From: a bacterium | Lineage (GTDB): Bacteria; Bacteroidota; Bacteroidia; Bacteroidales; Muribaculaceae | Direction: 5' to 3' | DNA length: 64,000 nucleotides | Assembly (NCBI GenBank): GCA_004561555.1 | Contig: SFVH01000009.1 | Coordinates: 1 to 64,000, forward strand | In this document: positions 1 to 8,162 of the stretch, piece after piece | Numbering within the stretch: the first letter of the stretch is position 1 | Layout of the letters: the number at the start of each line of letters is the position of its first letter | The notes under the pieces: model-generated | Database searches by the model: none | What the model was told of the DNA's origin: nothing | What the model saw: the letters and a program-made list of their open reading frames with translations, nothing else | Position numbers and translations under genes: made by a program

Positions 1-6
1 TTGATG

Positions 7-3000
7 CTATTTTACGAGCATCTTTATAGTCTTGGTGGCTTTGTTGCCGGTGCGGTCGGTGCCGCTCATGCGGGCGATGTACATCCCGTTGGGCAGCGAT
101 ACGGCCACTTGGTTGGCGTAGCCGTCGGCGGTGAGGCCGTCGAAGTGGGTCACACGGTTTCCGGCGGGGCTGAAGATGCTGATGGCCAGGTCGTTGAAGT
201 CGGATGTAGCGGAGTAGGTTAGGTAACCCGAGGCGTAGGCGAGGGTAAGTGCGGAGGCGGCGGTCACGTCGTCGACTCCGTTTATCGAACCGTCGCTGTT
301 CACTATGAAGGAGTATCCGGCGTCGGCGCTCAGCTGGGGTATGCGCACGTAGAGGTTGTTCCCTACTATGGCATAGCTCTCCTCGGCATCGTCCATCTTG
401 ACTTCTTCGAGGGTGTCATATCGCTTGATCCAATTGGGTGAGGTGGCGCATACTGTTATATCGGATGTGGGAGCAGAAGTGATTACTGCGCTTTGGCCGA
501 GGGTGAAATCGTGGATTTGGAAGAGGATGTCTTTGCATACGCCGTCGGCTTGGCCTGCCCAGCCGTTGCCTTCGCGGCTCACTTGCACCGTGAGGCTGCC
601 GTTGCTGCCACACGCTTCAAAGTTGGTAATCACGTAGTTGCCGTTGGCGATATTGTCGGCACTGGTGCGGTCGTCGTCGTAGATCATGCCGCTATCGTGC
701 ACGTCGTTCCACGATGGGAAGTAGTCGACGGTGACTTTGCGCTTGTCGATTTCGGCCGTGCTGGTGAAGGTGTCCTGGCGGTAGCGGGGCACGAAGGAGC
801 CGCGGCGCATGAAGCGAGGCAGCACTTGGAGCGGAGCGGGGTAGCTGTACACCGTCTGGTGCCCCTCGTAGATGGTGGCGAAGTCGTTCATGTCGAGCCA
901 GTCGCCTTCGGGGAATGTGATGTCGCGCGCGTTGCTGTTTGTCACTACCGGGGCTACGTAGATGTCGGGACCCCAAAGATAGGCGTCCTTGCAGTTGGCG
1001 AGCACCGACTTTTCGGTGTCGGCGAAGTTGGCTGGACGTGCCATGGGCGAGCCGTAACGGGTGTTGTGGTAGGCGCGGGTGTAGCTGTAGGGGATGTAGG
1101 CGTAGCGTAGGTTGATGGCGTCGCGCACTTTGTCGAGGATGTGTGGGCGGTTGTAGGGCTCGGGCCTGAGGTCCTCGACGGCGTGGGTGCGCATCACGGG
1201 GTAGAACACTCCGAGTTGCACCCAGCGCAGGTAAAGGTCGTCGCTATCATTGTCGGAGTTGCAGAAGCCGCCTATGTCGGAACCTAAGTAGCCGAGGCCC
1301 GACATGGAGCCGTTGACCAGGGCTGGCACTTGGGCTTGCAGTCCGAGCCACGAACGCTGTATGTCGCCGGTCCAGGGGAAGGTGCTGAAGCGTTGCATCC
1401 CTGCGGTGCCAGAGCGAGGTAGTAGCAGGTGGCGCATATTGGGCGCGACTTCGGTGAGCGCTTTGTAGACGCTTTCTATCCAGAGGCTTCCGAACTCGTT
1501 GTGTATCTGCTGGCAGGTGCCGCCGGCATGGTGGCAGTTGGAGGGGAAATGGCGCTCGGGTTCGCCCAGGTCGAGCCACCATCCAGCCAAGCCGTTGAGG
1601 GTGTGGCGTTTGTAAAATTCGCCCATCCACTGCATGGCGTCTTCGTTGGAGGCGTCGATGAGGCCCACGGGGTTGTTGGTGAGCCATGTCATGTCACCCA
1701 CGGCTTCGTCGGCGAGGTAGCCATTGTTCTTGAGGTAGTTATAGTTGGTGGCGGCGTCGCTGGTGAAGAAAGGCTCGGTGATGCAGATGGCGTTGACGTT
1801 TTGGGCTTTGAAGTCGGCAAGCATCTGTATGGGGTTGGGGAATTTGGGGGTGTACCATTCGAGGTTGCCCATCCCGGCATTGGTGGCGCCCTGCCAGTAC
1901 AGGTCGAAGACGATGCCGTCGAGCGGCAGCAGCGACTCCTTCTTGATGCGGCTTATAGTGTTTGCGGCCTCGTTGGCGGAATGATAGCCGTAGCGCGATG
2001 TGATGTATCCCAGGGCCCAGAATGGTGGCAGCGGCTGGTGGCCGGTGAGCGTGTGATAGTTTTGCATCGCTTTCTCCATAGAGCCGCCACCCACGAAGTA
2101 GTAGGCGATGGGGTTGGCCGACGTGGTGCTGTATGTTGAGCCGTCGGCCGACGGGGTCATCTCGGCGTCGATGTAGTGGTCGTCGAAGAGCACGCCGTAG
2201 CCGTTGGTCGACAGGTAGTAGGGTATGCATATATTGTGGGGTGCCGACCATGAGGCGTTCCATCCGCCGGTCTGCGTGTTGCGCATGCGCCATGATTGGG
2301 AACCGATGTCGGTAGTTTTGCCGTTGTAGCCGGCTCCGTAGAAGGCGTCGTCGGCCATAGCGGCAAATTTCACGGTGCGCCGCCCGGGGTTGTTGATAAG
2401 GCCGCCGTTCTCGGCAAGTACCACGTCGTTGCCGTAGCGGAATGTGACGTTGCAGGTGGCCTTGTCAACGCTTACGGTGACGCCGTCGGCCACGTTGACG
2501 AGGTATTCGCTATCGGTCTCGGTGGTAGTGTAGGAGGCGCCGGGGGTGGCTACTACTGATATGCTGTGCCGTTCGCGGGCTGTGTCGTCGTTGGCATTGG
2601 CAAGCGCCTCGGGCAGGGTGAAGATTTTGACAATGTCGGGGGCGTAGGGGGTAATCATCAGTTTGCCCCCTTTGTTGCCGGTGATGGTGACGGTGCCGCC
2701 GGCATTCACGGCGCTTATGAACGAGCCGATGCTGCCTGAGGCGATGTCGCCGCTCCCCCCGGTGTATTCGCTTGCCGGACCGAGGTCGGTGCCTTTGTTA
2801 GCGATGGAGTAGACGTGGCCGTTGTTGAGCGGCATGTCGTCGGTCTGGACTTTCGATGATGATGTCACGCCGTTGTTGAAGATGCAACAGAGGTCGGGAT
2901 TGGCGTTGTCGCAAGTGAAGGTGTAGGAGTAGAGCTTGGGATAGTCGGCCGAAAGGCTTATTTCCACGCCGGGCCATGAGTTGCCGGTGTAGTTGCGGTT

Positions 3001-3192
3001 GCCGTCGTTACGGTCCCACACCCAGGTGTACACTTTTTCCCACCCGTCGGTGTTGTCGAAGTAGATGGTGTAGACGTTGTCCTGGGCCGAGGCTCCTGCC
3101 GGACGTGCTACTGCAATTGACATTACCATAAACATGGTGGCAAGTGATAGCCGCTGTAATGCCTTAAACGAAACGCGATGAAAAGGATTCAT
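7..3192 (-). CDS. Secreted GH31 alpha-glucosidase with starch-binding-like N-terminus and C-terminal sorting tail
   Basis: Glycoside hydrolase family 31 enzyme of 1061 residues, expected to release glucose (or a related sugar) from alpha-linked glycans outside the cytoplasm. Residues 1-36 form a signal peptide. Residues 40-130 (IYFDNTDGW, WPGVE) look like a CBM26-type starch-binding module. The GH31 beta-sandwich and TIM barrel follow. The nucleophile region GWWLDLGEPE puts Asp at 541, and WTGDIQRSW puts the acid/base Asp at 610; both match known GH31 signatures. The last 70 residues (SPAGNRV, LPNGMYIARM) resemble a Bacteroidetes C-terminal sorting domain, so export to the cell surface is inferred. 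The ATG start is followed at once by the signal peptide. A promoter lies 100 nt upstream. The gene stands alone, with an IS30 remnant upstream. Exact substrate is not deducible. Confidence 0.93.
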   Translation of the reverse strand: MNPFHRVSFKALQRLSLATMFMVMSIAVARPAGASAQDNVYTIYFDNTDGWEKVYTWVWDRNDGNRNYTGNSWPGVEISLSADYPKLYSYTFTCDNANPDLCCIFNNGVTSSSKVQTDDMPLNNGHVYSIANKGTDLGPASEYTGGSGDIASGSIGSFISAVNAGGTVTITGNKGGKLMITPYAPDIVKIFTLPEALANANDDTARERHSISVVATPGASYTTTETDSEYLVNVADGVTVSVDKATCNVTFRYGNDVVLAENGGLINNPGRRTVKFAAMADDAFYGAGYNGKTTDIGSQSWRMRNTQTGGWNASWSAPHNICIPYYLSTNGYGVLFDDHYIDAEMTPSADGSTYSTTSANPIAYYFVGGGSMEKAMQNYHTLTGHQPLPPFWALGYITSRYGYHSANEAANTISRIKKESLLPLDGIVFDLYWQGATNAGMGNLEWYTPKFPNPIQMLADFKAQNVNAICITEPFFTSDAATNYNYLKNNGYLADEAVGDMTWLTNNPVGLIDASNEDAMQWMGEFYKRHTLNGLAGWWLDLGEPERHFPSNCHHAGGTCQQIHNEFGSLWIESVYKALTEVAPNMRHLLLPRSGTAGMQRFSTFPWTGDIQRSWLGLQAQVPALVNGSMSGLGYLGSDIGGFCNSDNDSDDLYLRWVQLGVFYPVMRTHAVEDLRPEPYNRPHILDKVRDAINLRYAYIPYSYTRAYHNTRYGSPMARPANFADTEKSVLANCKDAYLWGPDIYVAPVVTNSNARDITFPEGDWLDMNDFATIYEGHQTVYSYPAPLQVLPRFMRRGSFVPRYRQDTFTSTAEIDKRKVTVDYFPSWNDVHDSGMIYDDDRTSADNIANGNYVITNFEACGSNGSLTVQVSREGNGWAGQADGVCKDILFQIHDFTLGQSAVITSAPTSDITVCATSPNWIKRYDTLEEVKMDDAEESYAIVGNNLYVRIPQLSADAGYSFIVNSDGSINGVDDVTAASALTLAYASGYLTYSATSDFNDLAISIFSPAGNRVTHFDGLTADGYANQVAVSLPNGMYIARMSGTDRTGNKATKTIKMLVK

Positions 3193-3291
3193 TATGAAAG
3201 TATAAATATTTAATGTAAAAATGTATACGTCGAGATATGGCCGTTGTCGCCGGGTAAAGTGCTGTCACAAACCTTATTGCTTTTTACCTTG

Positions 3292-3323
3292 CGAAGGTAA
3301 CTAATAAATCGCGTCCTGACAAA
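3292..3323 (-). promoter_or_regulatory. Bacteroidetes-type promoter of the GH31 gene
   Basis: On the minus strand TTTG (3323-3320) is followed after 20 nt by TACCTTCG (3299-3292), one mismatch from TAnnTTTG. It points at the GH31 start codon about 100 nt away. Confidence 0.55.
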
Positions 3324-3344
3324 TCCAACACCAAAAAACTCTAT

Positions 3345-3774
3345 TGTAGAGTCAAGTGGCAAGTGCAAAATTAGCGAATCTTTCTGAAGAACTCAATTTT
3401 GGGAGTTGAAAAGTCTAATTTCTTCCTTGGTCTTTCGTTGATTTGATATTGTGCTCTATTGACTTGTTCTTGGGTGACAAGTCTGAAGTCAGTTCCTTTC
3501 GGGAAGAACGGTCTCCCTTTTATTTTTTTGTATTGCCACGATGGGGAAAGGTTTTCTTAGCCATAACGCCTTCTAAAATCATAAAAACGGAGCCGCCGAA
3601 TGACAGCCCCGTCTGTTTCCACGTTTTCAGCGTGGTGGTTGAATCTATTGCTTGGTCGAGTTGCTCCTCAGCAGAGCTCGCCTCCTATTCGATTCACGGG
3701 GCAAGGTTAACGCTTTCCCTTGAATCTACAGTAATGTAGCTTCCTCTATGTTGCACTTCGTTTTGGAATCTACA
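3345..3774 (-). mobile_element. IS30-family insertion sequence remnant with both terminal inverted repeats
   Basis: A 25-bp left end at 3345-3369 (TGTAGAGTCAAG...AAGTGCAAA) is the imperfect inverted copy of 3750-3774 (17 of 25 positions match, including TGTAGA and AAGTGCAA). Between them the minus strand encodes the last ~50 residues of an IS30-type transposase, whose stop codon (3373-3371) abuts the left repeat as expected for this family. The element is about 430 bp, whereas complete IS30 members are about 1.1 kb, so most of the transposase has been lost. No clear target duplication was found. It is immobile by itself, but its ends could still be recognised in trans. Confidence 0.78.
3371..3540 (-). 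pseudogene. C-terminal fragment of an IS30-family transposase
   Basis: Reading the minus strand toward the stop at 3373-3371 gives ...RPFFPKGTDF, RLVTQEQVNRAQYQINERPR and KKLDFSTPKIEF. FPKGTDF and NxRPRKxLxFxTP are the hallmark end of the IS30 rve/DDE domain, just before the catalytic Glu region's C-terminal helices. Upstream of about 3530 the reading frame no longer resembles the family. The N-terminal helix-turn-helix and the catalytic DDE residues are absent. It is a dead fragment. Confidence 0.8.
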
Positions 3775-3859
3775 TTCTCGACGACACCACTTAATAGCTT
3801 ATTATGAAAACTTTATTTAAAGGAATTGAATTCTCGAGTTTTCGGCATTTGAAAAAGGA

Positions 3860-6001
3860 TTAGCGGAAGTCCACAATGTTGTTTTTTACTTCCTTCTCAC
3901 CCTTAATCAAATCGTAGAAGTTCATTTGCATTTCGCGATACAAATATTGCAAATAGATATCGCTCACAGCCTTGTCGTCTTTCTTGTCGGCAGCGGCGGG
4001 ATTCTTAGCTTCAACAACGAAGCCAAACACACTCGACTCGCCCTTCAACGGTCCATAGAACTGACCTGCTTTAGCCAAAGAGACGCGACCGCCAAGCATA
4101 GGCTCGAAAGCCGGACGGCCACCGCCGATGGTCATTGTTTGGGCGGGTTTGCCGGTTGCAGCTGCGAAGGCATTGATATCCTTAACATTGCCATATTTCT
4201 TCACCAAGGCGTTGCCTTTTTTCTCGTTGCGAGCGAATGTTTCGCATTGCGCTTTCACATCGGAGTCGGTGACAGGGATGTAATCGCCGTCGTAGATGTC
4301 AGCCAAAGCCACTACTACGAGGTTGTCATTGTTTTGCTCGGTTTGAATAGCCGAAACTTCACCCTTTTCAGCTTCTGTGAAGAGCCACTTCACCAACTTG
4401 GCAGTCGACTTGATGCCGCCAATCATTGGTTGGTCGGAGCTCAAAATCACTGATTGAGCTTGATAGTGTTTCTCGCTCTTAGAGGCATTGTCGAAGAATG
4501 CTTGAGCGTTGTTGTTGGCATCGACATATTTCTGAAGGTCGTTCAAAAGATTTTGACGAGTGGTCTTGCTAGGAGCTACCTTGTAGGTAAGTTTTGCTAC
4601 ATTGTAAATGGTCTTTACACCACCGCGACCCACTACTTTGGCAATCATAGCACCTTGAGCATTGTTGTCAAACACGAAGAAGTCAGCACCGGCATTAATC
4701 ACTTTGCTGCGTTGGTCGGCAGTCATTGAGCCTTGGTTTACATAATTTACCAAGTCGATTTTCACAGAGTCGGGATTAGCAACTACCGTAGAGTCGGCTT
4801 TCACGATTTCATCAATCGACTTTCCGCTGTTAAGAGTGGCGAGCACATCATCTTGATGCTTCTTGTCGCCTGCTACTTGCACAAGCACGAGAGTAGCAGA
4901 GTCTGCCATCTCGGTCTTGTTGAGAAGGCGATAAATGATGCGGTCGTCGGCTGAATTGTAAACCTTCGATACAGCCATTACAGCCACAGAGTCGGCAAAT
5001 TCGGCGAGACCTACACCACCGCGAGAAAGCTCGTTTTTGCGATATTCCTTTTCTTCGACAGTAAGCTCTCCCATATTGCGCACGGCATCAATGCCGGTAG
5101 TGGCTTTGAGAGTGGAGTCAACCTTTGCAAGAAATTTGTCAGCCTCAGCCAAGTCGTTGTCGGAAGGAGCCACAGGCACCGCAATGAAATAAGCGCGACG
5201 CAGCTCTTGGTCGATAGCAAACATTTCTTTGTGACTATCATAAGCGGCATTGATTTCCGCATCGTTAACGGCATAATCTTTGTCATCGATAGTGACATAA
5301 GGCACCATCACGGTCTTTACCGCATAAGAATTGTTGTATCTTTCTTTCAAAGACTCACGCTCCAAAGCGTTGGCATAAAGAGAGCCGAAAAGGAGGCGTT
5401 GAAATTTGATGTTTTTTAATTGCTCGGCGGCATTGTTTTCGTAGTTAATCCATGCAGCTTTCACCCCCTCCATGTCTTGGTTTGTGAAGCCGAAAGCTGT
5501 GGGGTTAAACACGATTTTGTGTATGTTTTGCACCATAGCGTCGGTAGAAGCCGAGTTGGACAAGAGGCTTGCTGCTTTTTCTTTAGCAGACATCTGTTGA
5601 GCCAAACTTTGAATGAATTGCGCAAAGTTGCGGTCTTGCATCGGCATAACCTTAAACATATAGTCGGACAATTCGGCATCGGTGACATTGATAGCCAAGT
5701 CGTCGTATTCTTGGTCCATAAGTGTCTTCATAATGAGTTGTTGAAGCACTTGATTTTGCAATACGGCGGCATCTTGCTCTCTATTGCCTTGTTGAGCTGA
5801 ATTTTCAGAAGCTTGAGCATAAAGCTCTTGGAAATCTTTCAGATAGTCGATTTCCGTTCCGTTAACTTCAGCGACAGTAGTGCCTCTGCCGAAAATACTT
5901 TGATTGTTAAGAAGGTCACCCAAGATGAACGCCAACAAAGCGCCACCAATGATGATGAGCAGTAGTACGGATTTTTTCCGAATTTTCTCTAATGTTGCCA
6001 T
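3860..6001 (-). CDS. SurA/PpiD-type periplasmic folding chaperone (peptidylprolyl isomerase family)
   Basis: A 713-residue protein anchored by one N-terminal membrane segment (about residues 12-32, LLLIIIGGALLAFILGDLL) with the rest in the periplasm. The start MATLEKIRKKSVLLLIIIGG and the following VAEVNGTEI segment are the standard opening of Bacteroidetes PpiD-like SurA_N proteins; length is the usual ~710. Members assist folding of outer-membrane and secreted proteins. A parvulin-like domain is expected in the middle, but I cannot point to clear catalytic residues, so isomerase activity is unproven. It stands alone and has its own promoter. Confidence 0.88.
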   Translation of the reverse strand: MATLEKIRKKSVLLLIIIGGALLAFILGDLLNNQSIFGRGTTVAEVNGTEIDYLKDFQELYAQASENSAQQGNREQDAAVLQNQVLQQLIMKTLMDQEYDDLAINVTDAELSDYMFKVMPMQDRNFAQFIQSLAQQMSAKEKAASLLSNSASTDAMVQNIHKIVFNPTAFGFTNQDMEGVKAAWINYENNAAEQLKNIKFQRLLFGSLYANALERESLKERYNNSYAVKTVMVPYVTIDDKDYAVNDAEINAAYDSHKEMFAIDQELRRAYFIAVPVAPSDNDLAEADKFLAKVDSTLKATTGIDAVRNMGELTVEEKEYRKNELSRGGVGLAEFADSVAVMAVSKVYNSADDRIIYRLLNKTEMADSATLVLVQVAGDKKHQDDVLATLNSGKSIDEIVKADSTVVANPDSVKIDLVNYVNQGSMTADQRSKVINAGADFFVFDNNAQGAMIAKVVGRGGVKTIYNVAKLTYKVAPSKTTRQNLLNDLQKYVDANNNAQAFFDNASKSEKHYQAQSVILSSDQPMIGGIKSTAKLVKWLFTEAEKGEVSAIQTEQNNDNLVVVALADIYDGDYIPVTDSDVKAQCETFARNEKKGNALVKKYGNVKDINAFAAATGKPAQTMTIGGGRPAFEPMLGGRVSLAKAGQFYGPLKGESSVFGFVVEAKNPAAADKKDDKAVSDIYLQYLYREMQMNFYDLIKGEKEVKNNIVDFR

Positions 6002-6067
6002 TTATTTTATTGTTTTTATTTTTATTAGCAAGAGTCGAATCGACAACCGACCCGACAAATAAGCACG

Positions 6068-6097
6068 CAAAGATACCAAATTTTAATAATAAACCAA
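6068..6097 (-). promoter_or_regulatory. Promoter of the PpiD-like gene
   Basis: Minus-strand TATCTTTG (6075-6068) is a perfect TAnnTTTG box; TTGG (6097-6094) lies 18 nt upstream as a degenerate -33 element. It is 67 nt from the start codon. Confidence 0.6.
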
Positions 6098-6533
6098 TAG
6101 AAAATATGGATTTTTCTTAATTTTTCGCTGAAATCACAATAATTATGCCCGTTTATTGCACAAAAAACAACATTGCAAACAAATAACCGGCTGCTACTAA
6201 CGACGATGCACCGGAGCCTCCTCCAAGGCGTTGCGTTAGGGGGGGGGGAATCTTTCAGAGTTGAGACCGCACCTTTATTTGCGAGAGCTCGACGGCAGTG
6301 TGTCCAAGTCAAATTATGCCCGAACTCGTACACTTATTCATAATCAGGAACAAAAGGTAGAATTTGCGGTCATGCTGTATCTCCTGTTTTTTTGGGGCAT
6401 TTCAGAGTTAGTTGCTTGGATTGCAAAGCTACTAAATATTTCATATATAATGTGTAAGAGCGACAAATTTAGCACACCATAGCAATTCACTATTTTGGAA
6501 TGAGAAGACAAGACTATCATTCATTGAGAAAAA
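6098..6533. other. Intergenic stretch with a 10-G run, no supported gene
   Basis: Between the divergent PpiD-like and metK promoters. It contains a G homopolymer at 6239-6248. Open frames on both strands here have no recognisable protein character. I see no RNA gene or repeat. Confidence 0.5.
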
Positions 6534-6565
6534 TTTGTAGGTGTGAGGATAAATATTTACCTTTG
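6534..6565 (+). promoter_or_regulatory. Promoter of metK
   Basis: TTTG (6534-6537), 20 nt, TACCTTTG (6558-6565): exact match to the Bacteroidetes housekeeping promoter. Predicted transcription start is about 6572, which leaves a leader of about 120 nt. Confidence 0.85.
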
Positions 6566-6588
6566 CACCACAAAATGAAGTATTAACC

Positions 6589-6637
6589 TATGTGGAAAAA
6601 TTTGGCTGCTTGCAACCACAATAAAAAATGCTAAAAC
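6589..6637 (+). promoter_or_regulatory. SAM-II-type riboswitch aptamer in the metK leader
   Basis: The leader contains TGTGG (6591-6595) pairing with CCACA (6616-6620), a loop with ATTTGG and CTTGCA, then an A-rich linker and GCTAAAA (6630-6636). Order, spacing and these conserved strings match the SAM-II (metA-motif) pseudoknot as I remember it: GTGG..ATTTGG..CTTGCA.CCAC..TAAA..GCTAAAA. The pseudoknot would pair the TTGCA loop region with bases around GCTAA. It begins about 20 nt after the predicted transcription start and precedes the SAM synthetase gene, so feedback repression by S-adenosylmethionine is the natural reading. SAM-II is best known in Alphaproteobacteria. Confidence 0.75.
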
Positions 6638-6694
6638 TGCAATTCTCCCCCTCAGAGCATTTCAGCCTATTAGCTTTTCCACTTTAAATCAAAA

Positions 6695-7993
6695 ATGGAA
6701 AGTATGAATTATCTATTTACATCTGAATCGGTGTCGGAAGGGCACCCCGACAAAGTGGCTGACCAAATCTCGGATGCCATCGTTGATAAATTACTTGCCT
6801 ACGATGCGGAGTCGAAGGTGGCATGTGAGACACTCGTCACCACCGGGCAAGTGGTGATAGCCGGCGAAGTGAAGTCGGAAGCTTATATCGACCTTATGGA
6901 GACGGCACGCCGAGTGATAAACGAAATCGGCTACAACAAGGGCGAATATAAATTTGATGGCGAATCGTGTGGTGTGCTAAATGCTATCCACGAGCAAAGC
7001 GCAGACATCAATCGCGGCGTGGAGCGTGCAAATACCGAAGACCAAGGAGCAGGCGACCAGGGCATGATGTTTGGCTACGCTTGCAATGAGACTTCCAACT
7101 ATATGCCACTCACTCTCGATTTGGCGCATGCAATCCTCCGCAAACTCTCAGCCATACGTCGCGAAGGTAAGGAGATGACTTATCTGCGTCCCGACTCCAA
7201 GAGCCAAGTGACAGTGGAATATGACGAAAACAATCGTCCGGTGAGAGTGCACACCATCGTGGTGAGCACACAGCACGACGAGTTTATCTTGCCTCGTGAC
7301 CACAGCCAAGCCGCTCAAGATGCTGCCGACAAGCAAATGCTTGACACAATATATCACGATGTGAAAAACATCCTTCTGCCACAGGTCATTGCAGAGCTTC
7401 CCGAGGCGACACAAAAAATGTTTGACGACAACTTAATATTGCACGTCAATCCTACAGGCAAATTTGTGATTGGCGGCCCTCACGGCGACACCGGGCTCAC
7501 CGGCAGAAAGATTATCGTAGACACCTATGGAGGTCGCGGCGCTCACGGCGGTGGCGCATTTTCGGGCAAAGACCCCTCAAAGGTCGACCGCTCGGCAGCC
7601 TATGCGGCACGCCACATCGCTAAAAACATCGTTGCTGCAGGAGTAGCCGACGAAGCGTTGGTGCAAGTGGCATATGCCATCGGAGTGGCGCAACCCGTAA
7701 GCCTTTACGTCAACACTTATGGCAAGGCGAAAGTCAATATGAGCGATGCTGAAATTGCAAAACGCGTATCTAAGATTTTTGATATGCGTCCGGCAGCCAT
7801 AGAGCGTCGCCTGAAGCTTCGCCAACCCATCTATCAAGAAACGGCGGCATTCGGACACATGGGTCGCCAACCACAAGTGATTGAAAAACCATTTTATTCA
7901 AAATACAATGGTGATAAGGTGATGAAAGTAGAGCTGTTCACCTGGGAGAAGCTCGACTATGTGGACAAGGTGAAAGAAGCATTCGGATTGTAA
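6695..7993 (+). CDS. metK: S-adenosylmethionine synthetase
   Basis: Makes S-adenosylmethionine from methionine and ATP in the cytoplasm. The 432 residues match the family's length in Bacteroidetes. SVSEGHPDK near the N-terminus, GAGDQGMMFGYA at about 118-129 and the glycine-rich GGGAFSGKDPSKVDRSAAY at about 282-300 are the classic MetK signatures. An in-frame ATG at 6704 (MNYLFTSE) fits the usual family N-terminus at least as well as the one at 6695. Transcribed alone from its own promoter through a SAM-II-like riboswitch, and closed by a hairpin terminator. Confidence 0.97.
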   Translation: MESMNYLFTSESVSEGHPDKVADQISDAIVDKLLAYDAESKVACETLVTTGQVVIAGEVKSEAYIDLMETARRVINEIGYNKGEYKFDGESCGVLNAIHEQSADINRGVERANTEDQGAGDQGMMFGYACNETSNYMPLTLDLAHAILRKLSAIRREGKEMTYLRPDSKSQVTVEYDENNRPVRVHTIVVSTQHDEFILPRDHSQAAQDAADKQMLDTIYHDVKNILLPQVIAELPEATQKMFDDNLILHVNPTGKFVIGGPHGDTGLTGRKIIVDTYGGRGAHGGGAFSGKDPSKVDRSAAYAARHIAKNIVAAGVADEALVQVAYAIGVAQPVSLYVNTYGKAKVNMSDAEIAKRVSKIFDMRPAAIERRLKLRQPIYQETAAFGHMGRQPQVIEKPFYSKYNGDKVMKVELFTWEKLDYVDKVKEAFGL

Positions 7994-8019
7994 TCCCTAC
8001 ATGGCTTATTACAAATAGC

Positions 8020-8060
8020 AATGGCTGCATCGGCAATTTCCCGGAGCAGCCATTATTTTT
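8020..8060 (+). terminator. Terminator of metK
   Basis: AATGGCTGC (8020-8028) pairs perfectly with GCAGCCATT (8046-8054), with an inner CGG/CCG pair, followed by ATTTTT. Confidence 0.75.
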
Positions 8061-8096
8061 GATATGTTAAAGAAGTGTTAAAGTCAAAAGAAGCTA

Positions 8097-8129
8097 TTGA
8101 CTCGTCCCTTAGGGCATAGTATAATTTTG
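8097..8129 (+). promoter_or_regulatory. Promoter with embedded MerR-type dyad operator
   Basis: A dyad ACTnnnCCCT-T-AGGGnnnAGT occupies 8100-8120, between TTGA (8097-8100) and the -7 box TAATTTTG (8122-8129). MerR-family regulators bind palindromes lying between the two promoter boxes and untwist them, so this is the probable autoregulatory site of the MerR gene 33 nt downstream. Confidence 0.65.
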
Positions 8130-8162
8130 CAGCATCGATAAGAATTAAACCCGTACGGACTA

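Noticed and set aside
1429..2139. Long plus-strand ORFs antisense to the GH31 gene (also at 493-1110)
   Set aside because: GC-rich codon shadow of the GH31 gene; no start context or family.
3443..3739. 98-residue plus-strand ORF inside the IS30 remnant
   Set aside because: It is antisense to the recognisable transposase fragment.
6025..6333. 102-residue minus-strand ORF between the PpiD-like gene and metK
   Set aside because: It crosses the PpiD-like gene's promoter and the G10 run, and has no protein-family character.
6261..6482. 73-residue plus-strand ORF with a hydrophobic stretch upstream of metK
   Set aside because: No promoter or family resemblance; composition follows the AT-rich intergenic DNA.
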